From CATOSP01 sp965237775 (GTDB lineage: Bacteria; Chloroflexota; Dehalococcoidia; Lucifugimonadales; UBA3495), in contig OZ250155.1 in assembly GCA_965237775.1 (NCBI GenBank), forward strand, positions 4,774,001-4,838,000: a stretch of DNA of 64,000 nucleotides. The letters are read 5' to 3'. Within the stretch, counting starts at the first letter, position 1; each line of letters starts with the position of its first letter. The position numbers and the translations under genes were made by a program. This document shows positions 9,182-18,228 of this stretch, piece after piece. The notes beneath the pieces were generated by a model. The model searched no databases, was not told where the DNA came from, and worked only from the letters and a program-made list of their open reading frames with translations.

Positions 9182-10087
9182 CTAGGAAAGGTGCGACAGG
9201 TACTGGGCAACGTAGTCCATACCCGCTAGGTCGCTAAAGGCCGACATTAGCCTCTGAGTAACCGGACCTGGGACCCGGCCATCGCCCACAGCGGAGCCGT
9301 TGACGGAAGACACGGGGCAGATACAAAGGCTCGTCGAGGTCAGGAAGGCTTCGTCAGCGGTGTAGGCGTCGAATAGGTCCAGGTCTCTCTCGGCAACCGG
9401 CATATCCAGTCCTTGGGCAAGGTCTAGGACTATGCCCCGAGTGATGCCTTCCAGGACGAATTGCCCCCGCGGCGTGGTCGCTTCGCCGTCCTTGACCAGA
9501 AAGATATTGGAGCCCCGTCCCTCGGTGAGGTTGCCGCTCTCGTCCAGCAGCACCGCCCATGAATCCGGATCGGTGGCCTGGGCTTCCAGGTCTCCCAGGA
9601 CTAGGTTCAAGTAATTATGAGTCTTGGCCCGGGGACTCTGGAAACGGGGAGGGATTCTTGGGACGGAGGGGGTTATGACTCTCACGCCGTCGCGGTAAAG
9701 TGGCGCGCGGCGGGCGAAGGGAATAGCGTGGCTCTCGATGAGGACCGTCGCCCCGGAGGGTTCGCTGGACTCCACACCTCTGCTGATACGTTGCATCACC
9801 CACATATCCTGGCCTGGCGGAAGGAGGGGATGGTTGTGGTTGACCACTTCTTGCGACCACCGCTCTATTTCCTCCATGCTCATCCCAGGGTCGATGCGAA
9901 GGTAGCGGAGGGAGTCGTAGAGGCGGTGGATATGCTCCCGGAGCTTGAACGGAGTCCCGCTAAAGGTCCTGGTGGCGTCGAATACGGCGTCACCGTAAAG
10001 GTAGCCCCGGTCTCGAATCGAGATACCTACCTGGCTTTCGGGTTTGAGCTCACCGTTGAAGAAAGCGACGGTTTCGCTGGTCACCAT
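9182..10087 (-). CDS. Class IV aminotransferase (branched-chain/D-amino acid type)
   Basis: A PLP enzyme of 301 residues in the BCAT/D-alanine aminotransferase fold. I choose the ATG at 10087 over the longer ORF because GGAGGGG precedes it. The N-terminal FNGELKPESQVGISIRDRG and YGDAVFDATR motifs are typical. The PLP lysine is in SPRAKTHNYLNLVLGDLEA, the cofactor Glu in LTEGRGSNIFLVKDG, and the phosphate loop in LTSTSLCICPVSSVNG. Such enzymes move an amino group between branched-chain or D-amino acids and 2-oxoglutarate. Together with the oxidase downstream this suggests amino-acid turnover. A gap of about 120 bases separates it from the SMP-30 gene, so it may have its own promoter. Confidence 0.9.
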   Translation of the reverse strand: MVTSETVAFFNGELKPESQVGISIRDRGYLYGDAVFDATRTFSGTPFKLREHIHRLYDSLRYLRIDPGMSMEEIERWSQEVVNHNHPLLPPGQDMWVMQRISRGVESSEPSGATVLIESHAIPFARRAPLYRDGVRVITPSVPRIPPRFQSPRAKTHNYLNLVLGDLEAQATDPDSWAVLLDESGNLTEGRGSNIFLVKDGEATTPRGQFVLEGITRGIVLDLAQGLDMPVAERDLDLFDAYTADEAFLTSTSLCICPVSSVNGSAVGDGRVPGPVTQRLMSAFSDLAGMDYVAQYLSHLS

Positions 10088-10177
10088 GGCAATCCCCTCC
10101 GCAAAGGTTGGGCCTCGTCGGACACCGGGCCGGTTCAAGGATATCACCTAGCGGCGTCCGCGCATAGAAAACCGCAT

Positions 10178-10483
10178 CTACTTCCGGAAGGCGTTGGCTC
10201 CCGTGACCAGCGCTGGCATACCACCGAACAGGAACGCGACCCCCACGGTTTCGGCGATCTCCTCCTCGCTTGCGCCGGCGGCCCGGGCCCTGTCGGCGAT
10301 GGCGGCGACTCCATCTGAGTGCGCCAACAGGGCGTCGCACAGCATCGTCATCAGCGTTTTGACCTTGAGGGAGAGAGCCCCGTCCTGCAGGACCCATTCC
10401 CTCACACCGGAGACATTGGCCAACAATTCGGGCGCGTTCTGCTCCAGCATAGATTGCCAGGTAACCGGTTGCGGCTGCGACAT
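10178..10483 (-). CDS. Carboxymuconolactone decarboxylase/AhpD-like small protein
   Basis: A 101-residue protein of the CMD/AhpD superfamily. The start at 10483 is chosen because GGAGG lies seven bases upstream; the ATG two codons earlier would be too close. The helical core LKVKTLMTMLCDALLAHSDG then RARAAGASEEEIAETVGVAF matches the family. The usual CxxC redox pair is reduced to a single cysteine (LMTMLCDALLAH), so a peroxidase-like thiol role is doubtful and a lactone-decarboxylase-like or unknown role is more likely. It lies directly upstream of the aminotransferase on the same strand (about 90 bases). Confidence 0.8.
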   Translation of the reverse strand: MSQPQPVTWQSMLEQNAPELLANVSGVREWVLQDGALSLKVKTLMTMLCDALLAHSDGVAAIADRARAAGASEEEIAETVGVAFLFGGMPALVTGANAFRK

Positions 10484-10827
10484 TTCCATCCCTCCATGTA
10501 CACGTAAATCGTAACGCAAGTTGGGGGACAAGTTGAGGGCGTCCGGGCGGGAGTACTCGCCGGTCCACCATGATACTAAGCCCGAATCCACCGATGGGAG
10601 GCGTGAAGGCAGGGCAAATTGGGATGAGGGAGCCTACAAGGGAGAAAGCCTGGGCTCCATTGGGACCGATGTGACACCGCAGAGGGTTTTCAGTAGCCGC
10701 ACCGGGCCTCGAGAGCGGTCTATGGAGGCTGGGAATCGCGTGATAGCGAGACCGGACGCAGCAGGATGCACTCGCGGACCGGGAGGACGCGAGTTTGGAT
10801 GCGGTGGGTCGGTTGCGGATAGCGCCG
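10484..10827. other. Intergenic edge of the IS island, no gene seen
   Basis: No supported gene lies here. The part beside 10483 holds the promoter and ribosome site of the CMD-like gene. The remainder should contain the outer end of the IS1380 element, whose transposase stop is at 10828, but I could not identify a convincing terminal inverted repeat. Confidence 0.5.
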
Positions 10828-12186
10828 TCAGGCTGGGAGTGGGATGGCTCGCAGTCGGGCCAGGGCGAGAGTGGCCTGCTCAGCCCAGGGCCAGCCCCGG
10901 GGAAGATGCAAAGTGAGTCTGCGCGCCGAGCGGGTAAGCCGTCCGGCCAGGGAGAAGAAGCGTCGCCGCAGGGTCTTGGTGGTCACCAGTTGCTCGCCCA
11001 GACCGATGCGTGCCGCCCAACGGGCCAGATTATGCGCCAGCGCCTGGACGGCCAGCCAGGCGGCGTTGGCGGCGAAACGGCCTGACGGGAGATGATTGAG
11101 TCCCACGCCGTACTTGAGGTCTCGGATGGCATTTTCGACCTCGGCGTGGCGGCGATGGTCGGCCTCCAGCTCCAGGGTATCCCCGTCCCGGTCGGTGATG
11201 AAGCCGTGATAGCTGTAGCTGGCGAAGAGGGCCAGCTGGGAACCGGGCGTGGGCTTCACCCGCCGGACGATGAGCCGCACCGGCGCGGCATCGGGCTTGC
11301 TCCTGAAGGGAGTGTAAGCGGTCTCGGCCACGTCGGCGGCGCCGTCCATCCAATAAGGGATGGGCCTCCAGTCCGCCTCGGGTATGGCTTCAATAAGATT
11401 CAATGAGATTGCGCAGGCTATTGTGCTGGCGGATGGTGATGGAGAAGCGGACCTTCGTCTTGCGACAGACGGCGACCACGGCGTGGGTGTAGAAGCCGCT
11501 GTCGGTCCGCACCGTGAGTTGCCCCTTGGCCCCAGCATGGCGCACCCGCCCCACGGTCTCCCGCAGGAAGTGGGCGGCGCCCCGAGCGGTGTTGGCGCGG
11601 CCCTCGCGCAGCCGAGACATCAGCACGTCGCCGGTTCCGGCGGCCACGGCCAGCAGCGGGTGATAGCCTCGCTTGCCAGTGTAGCCATGGTGTCGCGCCC
11701 CCTCCTTGGCCAGCCCGTAGGTCTCGCAGATGGTGGAGTCCAGGTCGATGGTCAGCGGCCCGTCGCCGGGTCCGGCGCCGGCGGCCCAGGCCCGGGCCAG
11801 CAGTTCCCGGCTCACCCGGTCCAGCTGGCGGACATGGCCCCACCGGAAGCTGCGCAGGAACGTCCCCAGAGCCTGCCCTCGCGAAAGCGGGGGGTGGAGG
11901 GCGCTTTGACCATGCACCCCAGCACCGAGGAGGTCCGCCCCGCACGCAGCGCATCGGCGTCGTCAATGCAATCGCCGCCCGCCAGCGCCGAGGCCACCAG
12001 CGTCAGCATCTTGTCTCCCGCGTTCGCCCGCCCCGGCGCATACCCGAGGTCAAGGTGACGGTCAACGAGTTCACGCAGGCCCACGTGCTGGGCCAGGGTG
12101 GCCGGAAGAAGCAGCCCGGCATTGTTGACCAGGCGGTGGTCGTCGAAGGCGATTTGGATGCGGTCGGGGTGCTCAAGTGGTAGCAT
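10828..12186 (-). pseudogene. IS1380-family transposase, broken by two insertions
   Basis: One IS1380 (IS4-related DDE) transposase can be followed through three frames: MLPLEHPDRIQIAFDDHRLV from 12186, then the catalytic part with TIDLDSTICETYG and HHGYTGKRGYHPLLAVA, then YGVGLNHLPSGRFAANAAWL to the stop at 10828. Two lesions explain the breaks. A 23-base hairpin insertion lies at 11870-11892; removing it restores VKAPSTLGTFLRSFRW. About ten extra bases near 11391-11405 look like a slip on the repeated hexamer ATTGAA; without them LRNLIEAIPEADW reads through. The gene is inactive. The element ends were not located. Confidence 0.88.
11870..11892 (+). repeat. 23-nt hairpin insertion, site a (in IS1380 transposase)
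   Basis: A short insertion reading AGCCTG followed by the hairpin CCCTCGC-GAAA-GCGGGGG (last G shared with the flank). It splits the transposase codons for T and L in APSTLGTF; deleting exactly 23 bases restores the frame. Compared with the other copies, the closing pair of the stem is C-G instead of T-A, a compensatory change that keeps the stem. No flanking duplication is visible. Confidence 0.85.
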
Positions 12187-12574
12187 CTGTTGGGTGCTCC
12201 TTGTTTCTGGTCAGTTTCCTCTCTCGAAAACCATTATCCCAGATGCAAAGGAGCACTTTCTTACCCATTCACCACGCCGCGACCCTCATCTCTTCGGTGG
12301 ATTGGGGCTAAACCAAAGCCAAGGTGGGATGTGCATTTACAATACATCGGTGATTGGGCTGGGATTCTCGCAGAAATCCTTCGGCCTTTGATTGCAGGAC
12401 GGTGCGGCAGCGGTCCTTGACCTCGTCTTTCCGGATGGACAGCCCGCAGAGGAAATTCCCGACCCTCTCCTTTACCAGGGCCTTGGTTCCCAAGCACAGG
12501 TTTCCGGTGGCTTCCTCTCTCGCCCAGCCCCAGATGGCCTCATCGGCGCCTCCGTCCGGGCTGTAGCCCGGCAG

Positions 12575-12597
12575 AGCCTGCCCTCGTGAAAACGGGG
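12575..12597 (+). repeat. 23-nt hairpin insertion, site b (IS630 copy 1)
   Basis: AGCCTG plus the stem-loop CCCTCGT-GAAA-ACGGGGG. In the coding (minus) direction it falls between the codons for N and L of LMNLPGYSPDGGADEAIW; removing 23 bases restores that reading. The same insertion is present in copy 2 at 23526-23548. Confidence 0.85.
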
Positions 12598-12800
12598 GTT
12601 CATCAGCCGCAGCCCCAAGCCCGGCGTCCGCAGATACTCACGCACCGCCTCGCCGCGGTGCGCCGGCGCGTTGTCCCAAATCACGTTGAGCGGCCCGGAG
12701 TGCCTCTGCCGCAACCGCTCCAGGAAGGCAGCCGAGGTTCCGGAGTTGCTGTTCCCCTCCAGGTCCATCCACTCCACCTCACCGGTCTCCAGGCACACTG

Positions 12801-12880
12801 CCGAGTAGTAGCTGGGCCGAGTAGTAGCTGGGCCGAGTAGTAGCTGGGCCGAGTAGTAGCTGGGCCGAGTAGTAGCTGGC
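12801..12880 (+). repeat. 16-bp tandem repeat, five units (IS630 copy 1)
   Basis: Five head-to-tail copies of CCGAGTAGTAGCTGGG, the last ending in C. The intact coding sequence should have one unit, encoding KASYYSAV. Four extra units add 64 bases and shift the frame. Copy 2 has three units at 23275-23322, so this array changed length after the two IS copies separated. Confidence 0.92.
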
Positions 12881-12916
12881 CTTTTCGCCATAGCTCGGGC
12901 TGGTCGAGTCCACCAA

Positions 12917-12939
12917 AGCCTGCCCCCGTGAAAACGGGG
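12917..12939 (+). repeat. 23-nt hairpin insertion, site c (IS630 copy 1)
   Basis: AGCCTG plus CCCCCGT-GAAA-ACGGGGG. The stem has C-G where sites b and d have a T-G wobble. It splits the transposase segment KGEPALVDSTSP; excision of 23 bases restores it. The equivalent in copy 2 is at 23216-23238. Confidence 0.85.
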
Positions 12940-13218
12940 GGCCGGCTCTCCCTTTAGCACCCATTTGCCTCTCAGTTCGGCATCGGCCCGGAAATGGGCC
13001 TCGTCGGCTATGAATATCTTCGCTCCCGTACGCCACGCCTCGTCCGACAGGGTGGCGTACTCCGCCACGAAGGCCTCCCGCTTCTGCTCATCTGCCTTGA
13101 CCAGTCGCTTCTTGGGACGCTTCAGGACAAACCCCAAGCGGTGCAGATAGTTCAGGCAAGCGCTGCGGCTCAGGCCAATGCCGAAACGCTTCGAGACAAA
13201 CTGCCGCACCACTTTCCT

Positions 13219-13236
13219 CCTGAGCCTGCCGAAGGG
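13219..13236 (+). repeat. Short CCTGAGCCTGCCGAAGG-type repeat (IS630 copy 1)
   Basis: A short motif of the CTTCGRCARGCTCAGG type interrupts the transposase between MANW and the KVVRQFVSKRFG segment. It resembles the 23-base repeat at 49477-49499, but its exact boundaries cannot be fixed because the original sequence here is uncertain. It recurs at 22919-22936 in copy 2. Confidence 0.6.
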
Positions 13237-13732
13237 TCCAGTTGGCCATTTCTATGCCCGACATCCCGGGCAACTCCTGCACTGCCCCCGTCAACTCCGC
13301 CTGTTGCGTCTCGCCAAGTGCGGGGGGGAATCCCCGGTCTGCTCGAATATCAAGGCTGCAGGCCCTCCCTCGCCGAAGGCGGCGGCCCATCTGCCGATGG
13401 TGTGAGCATCCCGGCCCAGTGCCTGGGCGGTGCCCGAGGCGGTCAGGCCCCGGCACAGGAGCCACAGTGCGTGCCACCGTTCTCTCTCCCGGGGTGTCGG
13501 CGCTAGGTACATCCTGCTGCGCACACTAGCCAAGTCCAACTGCCACCCCTCCAAGTCCGGCCTTATCCCCCTCATACCCATCACCATCCCCACTCAGTCT
13601 GCTCCCAGTCCTGACGCTATGCCTCCCTGATTCTAGCCGACCCAAATGCGGGTTTCACCTTGGCTTTGGTTTAGTTCCTGTACGACTAGGAGATGAGACT
13701 GGAATGGGAGATGAGATTAGTCGGCGCTGCCC

Positions 13733-13876
13733 CTAAGTGCTGTCAGGTCTCTGAGGGTGCGTATCGGTCTGCCTATCGACTGCCTCACGGTACTTATCCT
13801 CGAAGCGCTTGCGTAGGTCTTGAAGCACGGTGTCTGGTTCATCGCCTCGTGAGACACGCTCTTCCGCACCAGCCAT
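13733..13876 (-). CDS. Small hypothetical protein (47 residues), doubtful
   Basis: A short minus-strand frame from the ATG at 13876 reads MAGAEERVSRGDEPDTVLQD, followed by a basic-acidic helical stretch (RKRFEDKYREAVDRQ) and a stop at 13733. The composition looks protein-like: hydrophilic, amphipathic and without odd low complexity. The upstream GAAGTGA is a poor ribosome site and there is no partner gene. It could be a real small protein or the tail of a gene broken during IS accumulation. Confidence 0.3.
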   Translation of the reverse strand: MAGAEERVSRGDEPDTVLQDLRKRFEDKYREAVDRQTDTHPQRPDST

Positions 13877-14298
13877 TTCACTTCTAAACTAGGAATCAAG
13901 GTCCATCTTGGCCTGCCAACCCTAGATGAGGGCGTCGTAGCGTGCTTTGATTGAGCGCCGCTGGGATTTCGGAGCCTTCGAAGCAGCGCAGCTCACAAGA
14001 ATCGCTTGAATGGGCCGTGGATAGGTCCCTTGGAGTACAAGGCCTGCTGAGATGGCGGTAGACGCGTCCTAAACCCGTGCCGGCTGAGGTAGAGGCGATC
14101 CGGGTCTCCAGGCAGGGTGCGTCCATAGAAGCGAGCGCCCCAGGGTGAAGCATGGACCGTAGCACTCAGAATTGGATTGTCGCTCTCCGCCGACGACTCA
14201 ATGCCTTTCGCCCTCCGTATCTTCCAAATATGCGGCATTCTATATTTGGGGTCGGCAATGGGCGCGAGGGAGATGAGCGGTTCCTCGACCAGTCGCAT
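13877..14298. other. Degraded sequence between IS630 copies, no supported gene
   Basis: About 420 bases hold no gene I can support. A minus-strand frame ending at 13993 (GARFYGRTLPGDPDRLYLSR) has protein-like composition but overlaps the start of the next transposase and matches nothing I recognise; it may be a relic. The left end expected for the IS630 remnant at 14299 was not found. Confidence 0.4.
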
Positions 14299-15330
14299 AT
14301 GGATGCACGGGATCTGCGCCGGCGCCTGATTCTGTCGCCCACGCCACGGGAACGGTGGCACCCCTTGTGGCTGCTGTCCCAAGGGTGGACCGCCTCGGCC
14401 GCGGCGCAGGCTCTGGAACGGGACCCCCATACCATCGGGCCGTGGCATTCAGCCTTCAACGAGGGCGGGGTTCGGGCTTTGATTTTCGAGCAGACCGGGG
14501 GTTCCTCCCGCGCTCAGCGAGGCGCAGCAAGCGGAGTTGTGGGCAGCGGTGCAGGAACCACCTCCTGCGCAGGCATCGGCATGGCCAACTGGATCTGGAG
14601 GATGGTCCAACAGTTTGCCGCGAGGCGCTATGGCATCGGCCTGAGCCGCAATAGTTGCTTGAACTACCTGCACCGTCTGGGGTTTGTCCTGAAGTGGCCC
14701 AAGAAACGGCTGGTCAAGGCTGATGAGAGGAAACGGGAGTCCTTCGTGGCGGAGTACGCCGACCTGGTCGACGGGGCGCGGAGGTTCGGGGCCAAGATAT
14801 TCTTTGCCGACGAGGCCCACTTCCGGGCGGACGCCGAACTGCGGAGCGAGCGGGTGTTGAAAGGAGAGCCGACCTTGGTGGATCCCAGCAGCTCGCGCGA
14901 TGGTGAAAAGGCCAGCTACTACTCGGCGGTTTGCTTGGAGACGGGGGAGGTGGAACGGATGGAGCTGGAGGGGAATAGCAACGCGGAGACTTCGGCGGCG
15001 TTTCTCAGGCAGCTGATAGAGCGGCACGTCGAGCCGTTGAACGTGATCTGGGACAATGCCCCGGCCCACCGGGGAGAGGCGGTGCGGGCCCACCTAGCCA
15101 CACCGGAGTTGCGCCTGCGCCCGGTGAACCTGCACAGCTATAGTCCAAACTTCAACGCTGATGAAGCCATTTGGGGCTGGGTGCGCCAGGAGGTGGCCGC
15201 CAACTTGTGCCTAGGTACCAAGGCTGAGGTGCAGGGCAAAGTGGGCGACTTGTTCGCCCGCCTGGCCGATCGTCGGGAAGAAGTCAAGCCGAATGCCGGA
15301 CCCAGCTCAAAGCACGGGCGGAAGAACTAA
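14299..15330 (+). CDS. IS630-family transposase (third, divergent copy)
   Basis: A 343-residue IS630/mariner-type transposase starting MDARDLRRRLILSPTPRER. An N-terminal helix-turn-helix domain (TASAAAQALERDPHTIGPW) precedes the DDE domain with FADEAHFRADAE, NVIWDNAPAHRG and NADEAIWGWVRQEV. The frame is open throughout. However, about 27 residues after FEQTGG (roughly 70-97) are out of register with the related copies: the true reading PPALSEAQQAELWAAVQE lies in another frame. Two opposite indels therefore cancel. The protein may or may not fold. The right terminal repeat ends at the TA at 15393-15394; no left end was found, so the element is probably truncated and immobile. Confidence 0.85.
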   Translation: MDARDLRRRLILSPTPRERWHPLWLLSQGWTASAAAQALERDPHTIGPWHSAFNEGGVRALIFEQTGGSSRAQRGAASGVVGSGAGTTSCAGIGMANWIWRMVQQFAARRYGIGLSRNSCLNYLHRLGFVLKWPKKRLVKADERKRESFVAEYADLVDGARRFGAKIFFADEAHFRADAELRSERVLKGEPTLVDPSSSRDGEKASYYSAVCLETGEVERMELEGNSNAETSAAFLRQLIERHVEPLNVIWDNAPAHRGEAVRAHLATPELRLRPVNLHSYSPNFNADEAIWGWVRQEVAANLCLGTKAEVQGKVGDLFARLADRREEVKPNAGPSSKHGRKN

Positions 15331-15394
15331 CTGGAAACGCCCAAACCGATTTTCACCGCACCGCAGATGTGTATCCCACCTTGACTGCGGTTTA
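14299..15394 (+). mobile_element. IS630-family remnant, right end only
   Basis: The element carries the transposase at 14299-15330 and a right end CCACCTTGACTGCGGTTTA that resembles the CACCTTGGCTTTGGTTTA ends of copies 1 and 2. No matching left end lies in the 80-250 bases upstream of the ATG. It ends about 54 bases from the stop codon of the LLM oxidoreductase gene. Confidence 0.7.
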
Positions 15395-15448
15395 GGACGG
15401 GCCGCCAACCGGCGACCCGTCCTAATTCCCTCCAATCGAACTCCCCGC

Positions 15449-16564
15449 CTATTTGAAGTGTGGGATGACGTCTTCGGAGAGGCACTTCAAGGTGTCCATG
15501 ACTACCTCGCGGGGGACGGATGATGTCCAGTTGCACTCGAACATAATCTCGTCGGTGGTGAAGGCCTCCCTGAACATGTGGATTTTCTCGACCACCTCTT
15601 CCGGCGTGCCGAAGAGGTTGACTTCCTCGGTGGCATCGGGGCCGGCGCTGCCGGCGTCAGTGCTGCCGATGGCGACACGGCCCGCGTAATAGATGCGGGC
15701 GAGGTCCATGAGGTTTTCGACGCGGTGGTCGGCCTTTTCCTGGGTGTCGGCGACGAGAGTGGGCACCCGGACGACGGTGGTAGGTTCTCCTTCATGCCCC
15801 GCCTCTATCCACGCCTTGCGGTAGGCGTTGACGTCCTCGCGGAGGACGGCGGAGCCCCGCAGGTTGTGAGGGGAACTGCCGGCGCCGATGGCAATGCGGT
15901 ATCCCTGCTCGCCCATGGGCACGAAGCTCTCCTGGCTGTCCACGGGAAGCAGCATGGGCATGGGCTTCTGCACGGGCTTGGGGATGCTCATGTAGCTCTC
16001 GTAGAAGGCGGGATAGTTGAAGTACTTGCCCTCGAAACCGGAGAAGCTGTCCTCGTTCCAGAGCTGCTTGAGAAGCTCGAGGTACTCGAAGAAGTACTCC
16101 CGGCGCTCGGCAGAGCCGCGAGTGCGGGCCCCTGCGCCGTAGATAAAGCGTCCCTCGCTGATTTGGTCAGCGATGGCAACCTGTTCCGCGACTTGGAAGG
16201 GGTCCTCGGGCCGGAGGTTGTCGAAGGCGTACCTTTCGTGGGGCAACGCCCGCGGGGATACGGTCTCACTGGGCAACCGTAGGGTCGGGCGGTGGATGGA
16301 GGTGCCAATCCTTATGTTCTTGGTGTGGTTGGCGATGACGGCGGACAGCATGAGGGACTGGGGGTCCATGCTGCCCTGGGTGGAGAAGTGACCGCCGCCG
16401 AACCAGACGTAGTCCCAGCCCGCGTCCTCGATGTGCTCGATCTCCCGGAAGTTCTGCTTGTAGGCCTCGGCTTCGAGGAGCTTGCCGCCCTGAAAGTCGG
16501 GGTCCCAGGGGACCTTGCCGCCCTCGTAAACGGCGTTCCAAGTGGTAAACAATCCAAAGTCCAT
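15449..16564 (-). CDS. LLM class flavin-dependent oxidoreductase
   Basis: A 371-residue luciferase-like monooxygenase that should use reduced flavin (FMNH2 or F420-type) to oxidise a small organic substrate. The start at 16564 (MDFGLFTTWNAVYEGG) is chosen because GGAGGGG stands upstream. Family features are the DAGWDYVWFGGGHFS segment (flavin-pocket His), NIRIGTSIHRPTLRLP, DQISEGRFIYGAGARTRGS (GRxxxGxG-like) and a C-terminal FGTPEEVVEKIHMF motif. It is the only metabolic gene inside the IS island, flanked by an IS630 remnant and an ISKra4 element, yet its frame is intact. Its promoter region (16565-16650) ends where the ISKra4 begins. Confidence 0.92.
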   Translation of the reverse strand: MDFGLFTTWNAVYEGGKVPWDPDFQGGKLLEAEAYKQNFREIEHIEDAGWDYVWFGGGHFSTQGSMDPQSLMLSAVIANHTKNIRIGTSIHRPTLRLPSETVSPRALPHERYAFDNLRPEDPFQVAEQVAIADQISEGRFIYGAGARTRGSAERREYFFEYLELLKQLWNEDSFSGFEGKYFNYPAFYESYMSIPKPVQKPMPMLLPVDSQESFVPMGEQGYRIAIGAGSSPHNLRGSAVLREDVNAYRKAWIEAGHEGEPTTVVRVPTLVADTQEKADHRVENLMDLARIYYAGRVAIGSTDAGSAGPDATEEVNLFGTPEEVVEKIHMFREAFTTDEIMFECNWTSSVPREVVMDTLKCLSEDVIPHFK

Positions 16565-18228
16565 GCTCGCCCCCTCCTGTAAAAGTATGGGCATACGATT
16601 CAATGTTACTCCCGATGATATTCCCGCAGGCTGGCAGAGTCAACGTGGAGTTCCGCCCAGGGTGTGCGTCAGGTTTTCGGGGAAAGTGGCAAGGAGAGGT
16701 AATGAAGAAAAAGGGGAGGTGTGGTAGAAGGGGTGGAGCAAAGGGATGAGGGAGGGTTGTGATGTGGGATGAAGGGATCAACGAGAGGCAGCGTGAGCTA
16801 CTTGAAGAGTCGATGTTGAAGGTGAAGGAGTGGCGCCTGGAACACCCCAAGGCGACCTTCAAGGAGATCGAGGAGGCGATGGACAGGATTTGGGCCAGAG
16901 CACGAGCCCAGTTGTTGCAAGATGTAGCCTTGGCCAGCGAAGCGAGAACCGTAGAGCATGACCGGGAGGGCGGTGGCGCCCGATGTTCCGGGTCCCGATG
17001 TCCCGGGTGTGGGGGTCTGTTGGGGAACCGTGGAGAGAAAACCCGAGGGCTGAGCACCCATCATGATCAACGGGTGGAGCTGAAGCGCGGCTACGGGTAC
17101 TGCCCCGGGTGCGGAACGGGGGGTTTCCCCCCTGGATGAAGAACTGGGCCTGCTGCCTGGGCCGCTGACACCGACGCTAGTGGAGGACCTGACGCTGTTG
17201 GGCGCCCAGATACCCTTTCGCCAGGCGGCGAGGTTGATAGGCCACTTCCGGAATGTGGAGGTGTCGGAAGCCACGGTGCGCCGGGCCACGGAGAAGAGCG
17301 GGCAAGCCCAGGTGGAGCTGCAAACGAAGGAAGTGGCGGCACTGGAAGGGGAGCTTCAGGAAGCGGCTGAGGGACCGGCGCTGCAACAATTGAGCGTGGA
17401 TGGAGCCATGGTTCCTCTGTTGCATGGGGAATGGGGGGAGGTGAAGACCCTGGCCATAGGCGTCATCGAGGAGCCGGCAGCGGCAGGAGAGGTGCATGCC
17501 CGTGAGATGAGCTATTTCTCCCGGATGACGGACCATCAGAGCTTCGCCCGGCTGGCCACGGTGGAAACCCACCGGCGGGGTGTGGAAAGGGCCGGAAGGG
17601 TATGTGCGGTGGTGGACGGAGCGGAGTGGCAGCAGAAGTTCATCGACCTGCACCGGCCCGACGCGGTGCGCATTCTGGACTGGTGTCACGGCGCCGAATA
17701 CCTGGCCCGGGCCAGTCAGGCGGCTTTCGGTAGTGGGACGGCCCAAGCCAGCGATTGGCTGGGAAGACAGCTCCATGAGTTGAAACACGGCGAGCCGGAA
17801 GGGTTGCTGGAGAACCTCAGGGGGTTGTGCCGGGAGTTGGGGGATAGTGGAGAGGGGGATGGGGGGGCGCTCAAGATTGTGAAAACCAGTCTGGGGTATT
17901 TGGAGAAGCGCCGGGACCAGATAAGGTATGCTCAGTTCCAGGCGCAAGGCTATCCCATCGGCAGTGGGGCGGTGGAGAGCGCCAACAAGCTCGTGGTGGA
18001 GGCCCGGCTCAAGGGCTCAGGGATGCATTGGGCCAGGGCGCATGTAGACCCCATGTTGGCGCTGCGCACGGTGGTCTGCAGTGACCGGTGGGAAGAGGTC
18101 TGGCCTCAAATCAGCCAAAGGCTACGGGAAAAGGCCAGGGAGCGCCGGTTGGGACGATGGGTCAGGTCAAGAAGGCCAGAGGGTCTGGAAGCAAAGACGG
18201 ATTCCAGGGCACAGACTAGGGGGTGTCG

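Larger units (their letters stand above)
12472..13593 (-). pseudogene. IS630-family transposase remnant (copy 1)
   Basis: Pieces of one transposase are visible. The N-terminal helix-turn-helix part (from 13593: RSRMYLAPTPRERERWHALW, then GLTASGTAQALGRDAHTIG) ends early after FEQTGDSPPHLARR because of a C-run frameshift. The DDE part (from 13212) has GIGLSRSACLNYLHRLGFVL, the first Asp in FIADEAHFRADAE and the second in NVIWDNAPAHRGEAVREYL. The C-terminal Glu region (ADEAIWGWARE) lies in another frame beyond the hairpin at 12575. The lesions match copy 2, so they predate the duplication of this element. Confidence 0.9.
12309..13673 (-). mobile_element. IS630-family element, copy 1, inactive
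   Basis: A 1365-base element including the TA at each end. Both termini carry the inverted repeat TAAACCAAAGCCAAGGTG. The flanks read C-TA and TA-G, so the target was CTAG, the known preference of IS630. It is near-identical (a few substitutions) to copy 2 at 22482-23814 in the opposite orientation. The transposase is dead: it has a frameshift in a C run, two 23-base hairpin insertions, a short CCTGAGCCTGCCGAAGG-type repeat, and five copies of a 16-base tandem repeat where the intact gene should have one. Confidence 0.93.

Noticed and set aside
10600..12300. Terminal inverted repeats of the IS1380 element
   Set aside because: Only a short shared GGTTTTC was found between the two flanks; not enough to define ends or a target duplication.
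12801..12880. Possible CRISPR array
   Set aside because: The units are contiguous 16-base repeats without spacers and lie inside a transposase gene.
14068..14090. CTAAACCCGTGCCGGCTGAGG as left end of the third IS630
   Set aside because: Only the first six or seven bases match the right terminal repeat; the rest diverges, and the distance to the ATG is larger than in the related copies.
13993..14448. Minus-strand ORF of 151 residues (ending KGPIHGPFKRFL)
   Set aside because: Overlaps the N-terminal coding part of the IS630 transposase on the other strand, no recognisable family, no ribosome site. Kept only as a note in the degraded region.
17110..17131. GGGGGG-TTT-CCCCCC as another mobile hairpin or programmed frameshift
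   Set aside because: The sequence is part of the normal CPGCGTG-FPLDEE coding region of the ISKra4 family; a single extra base in the C run explains the break. Programmed +1 shifting remains possible but is not needed.
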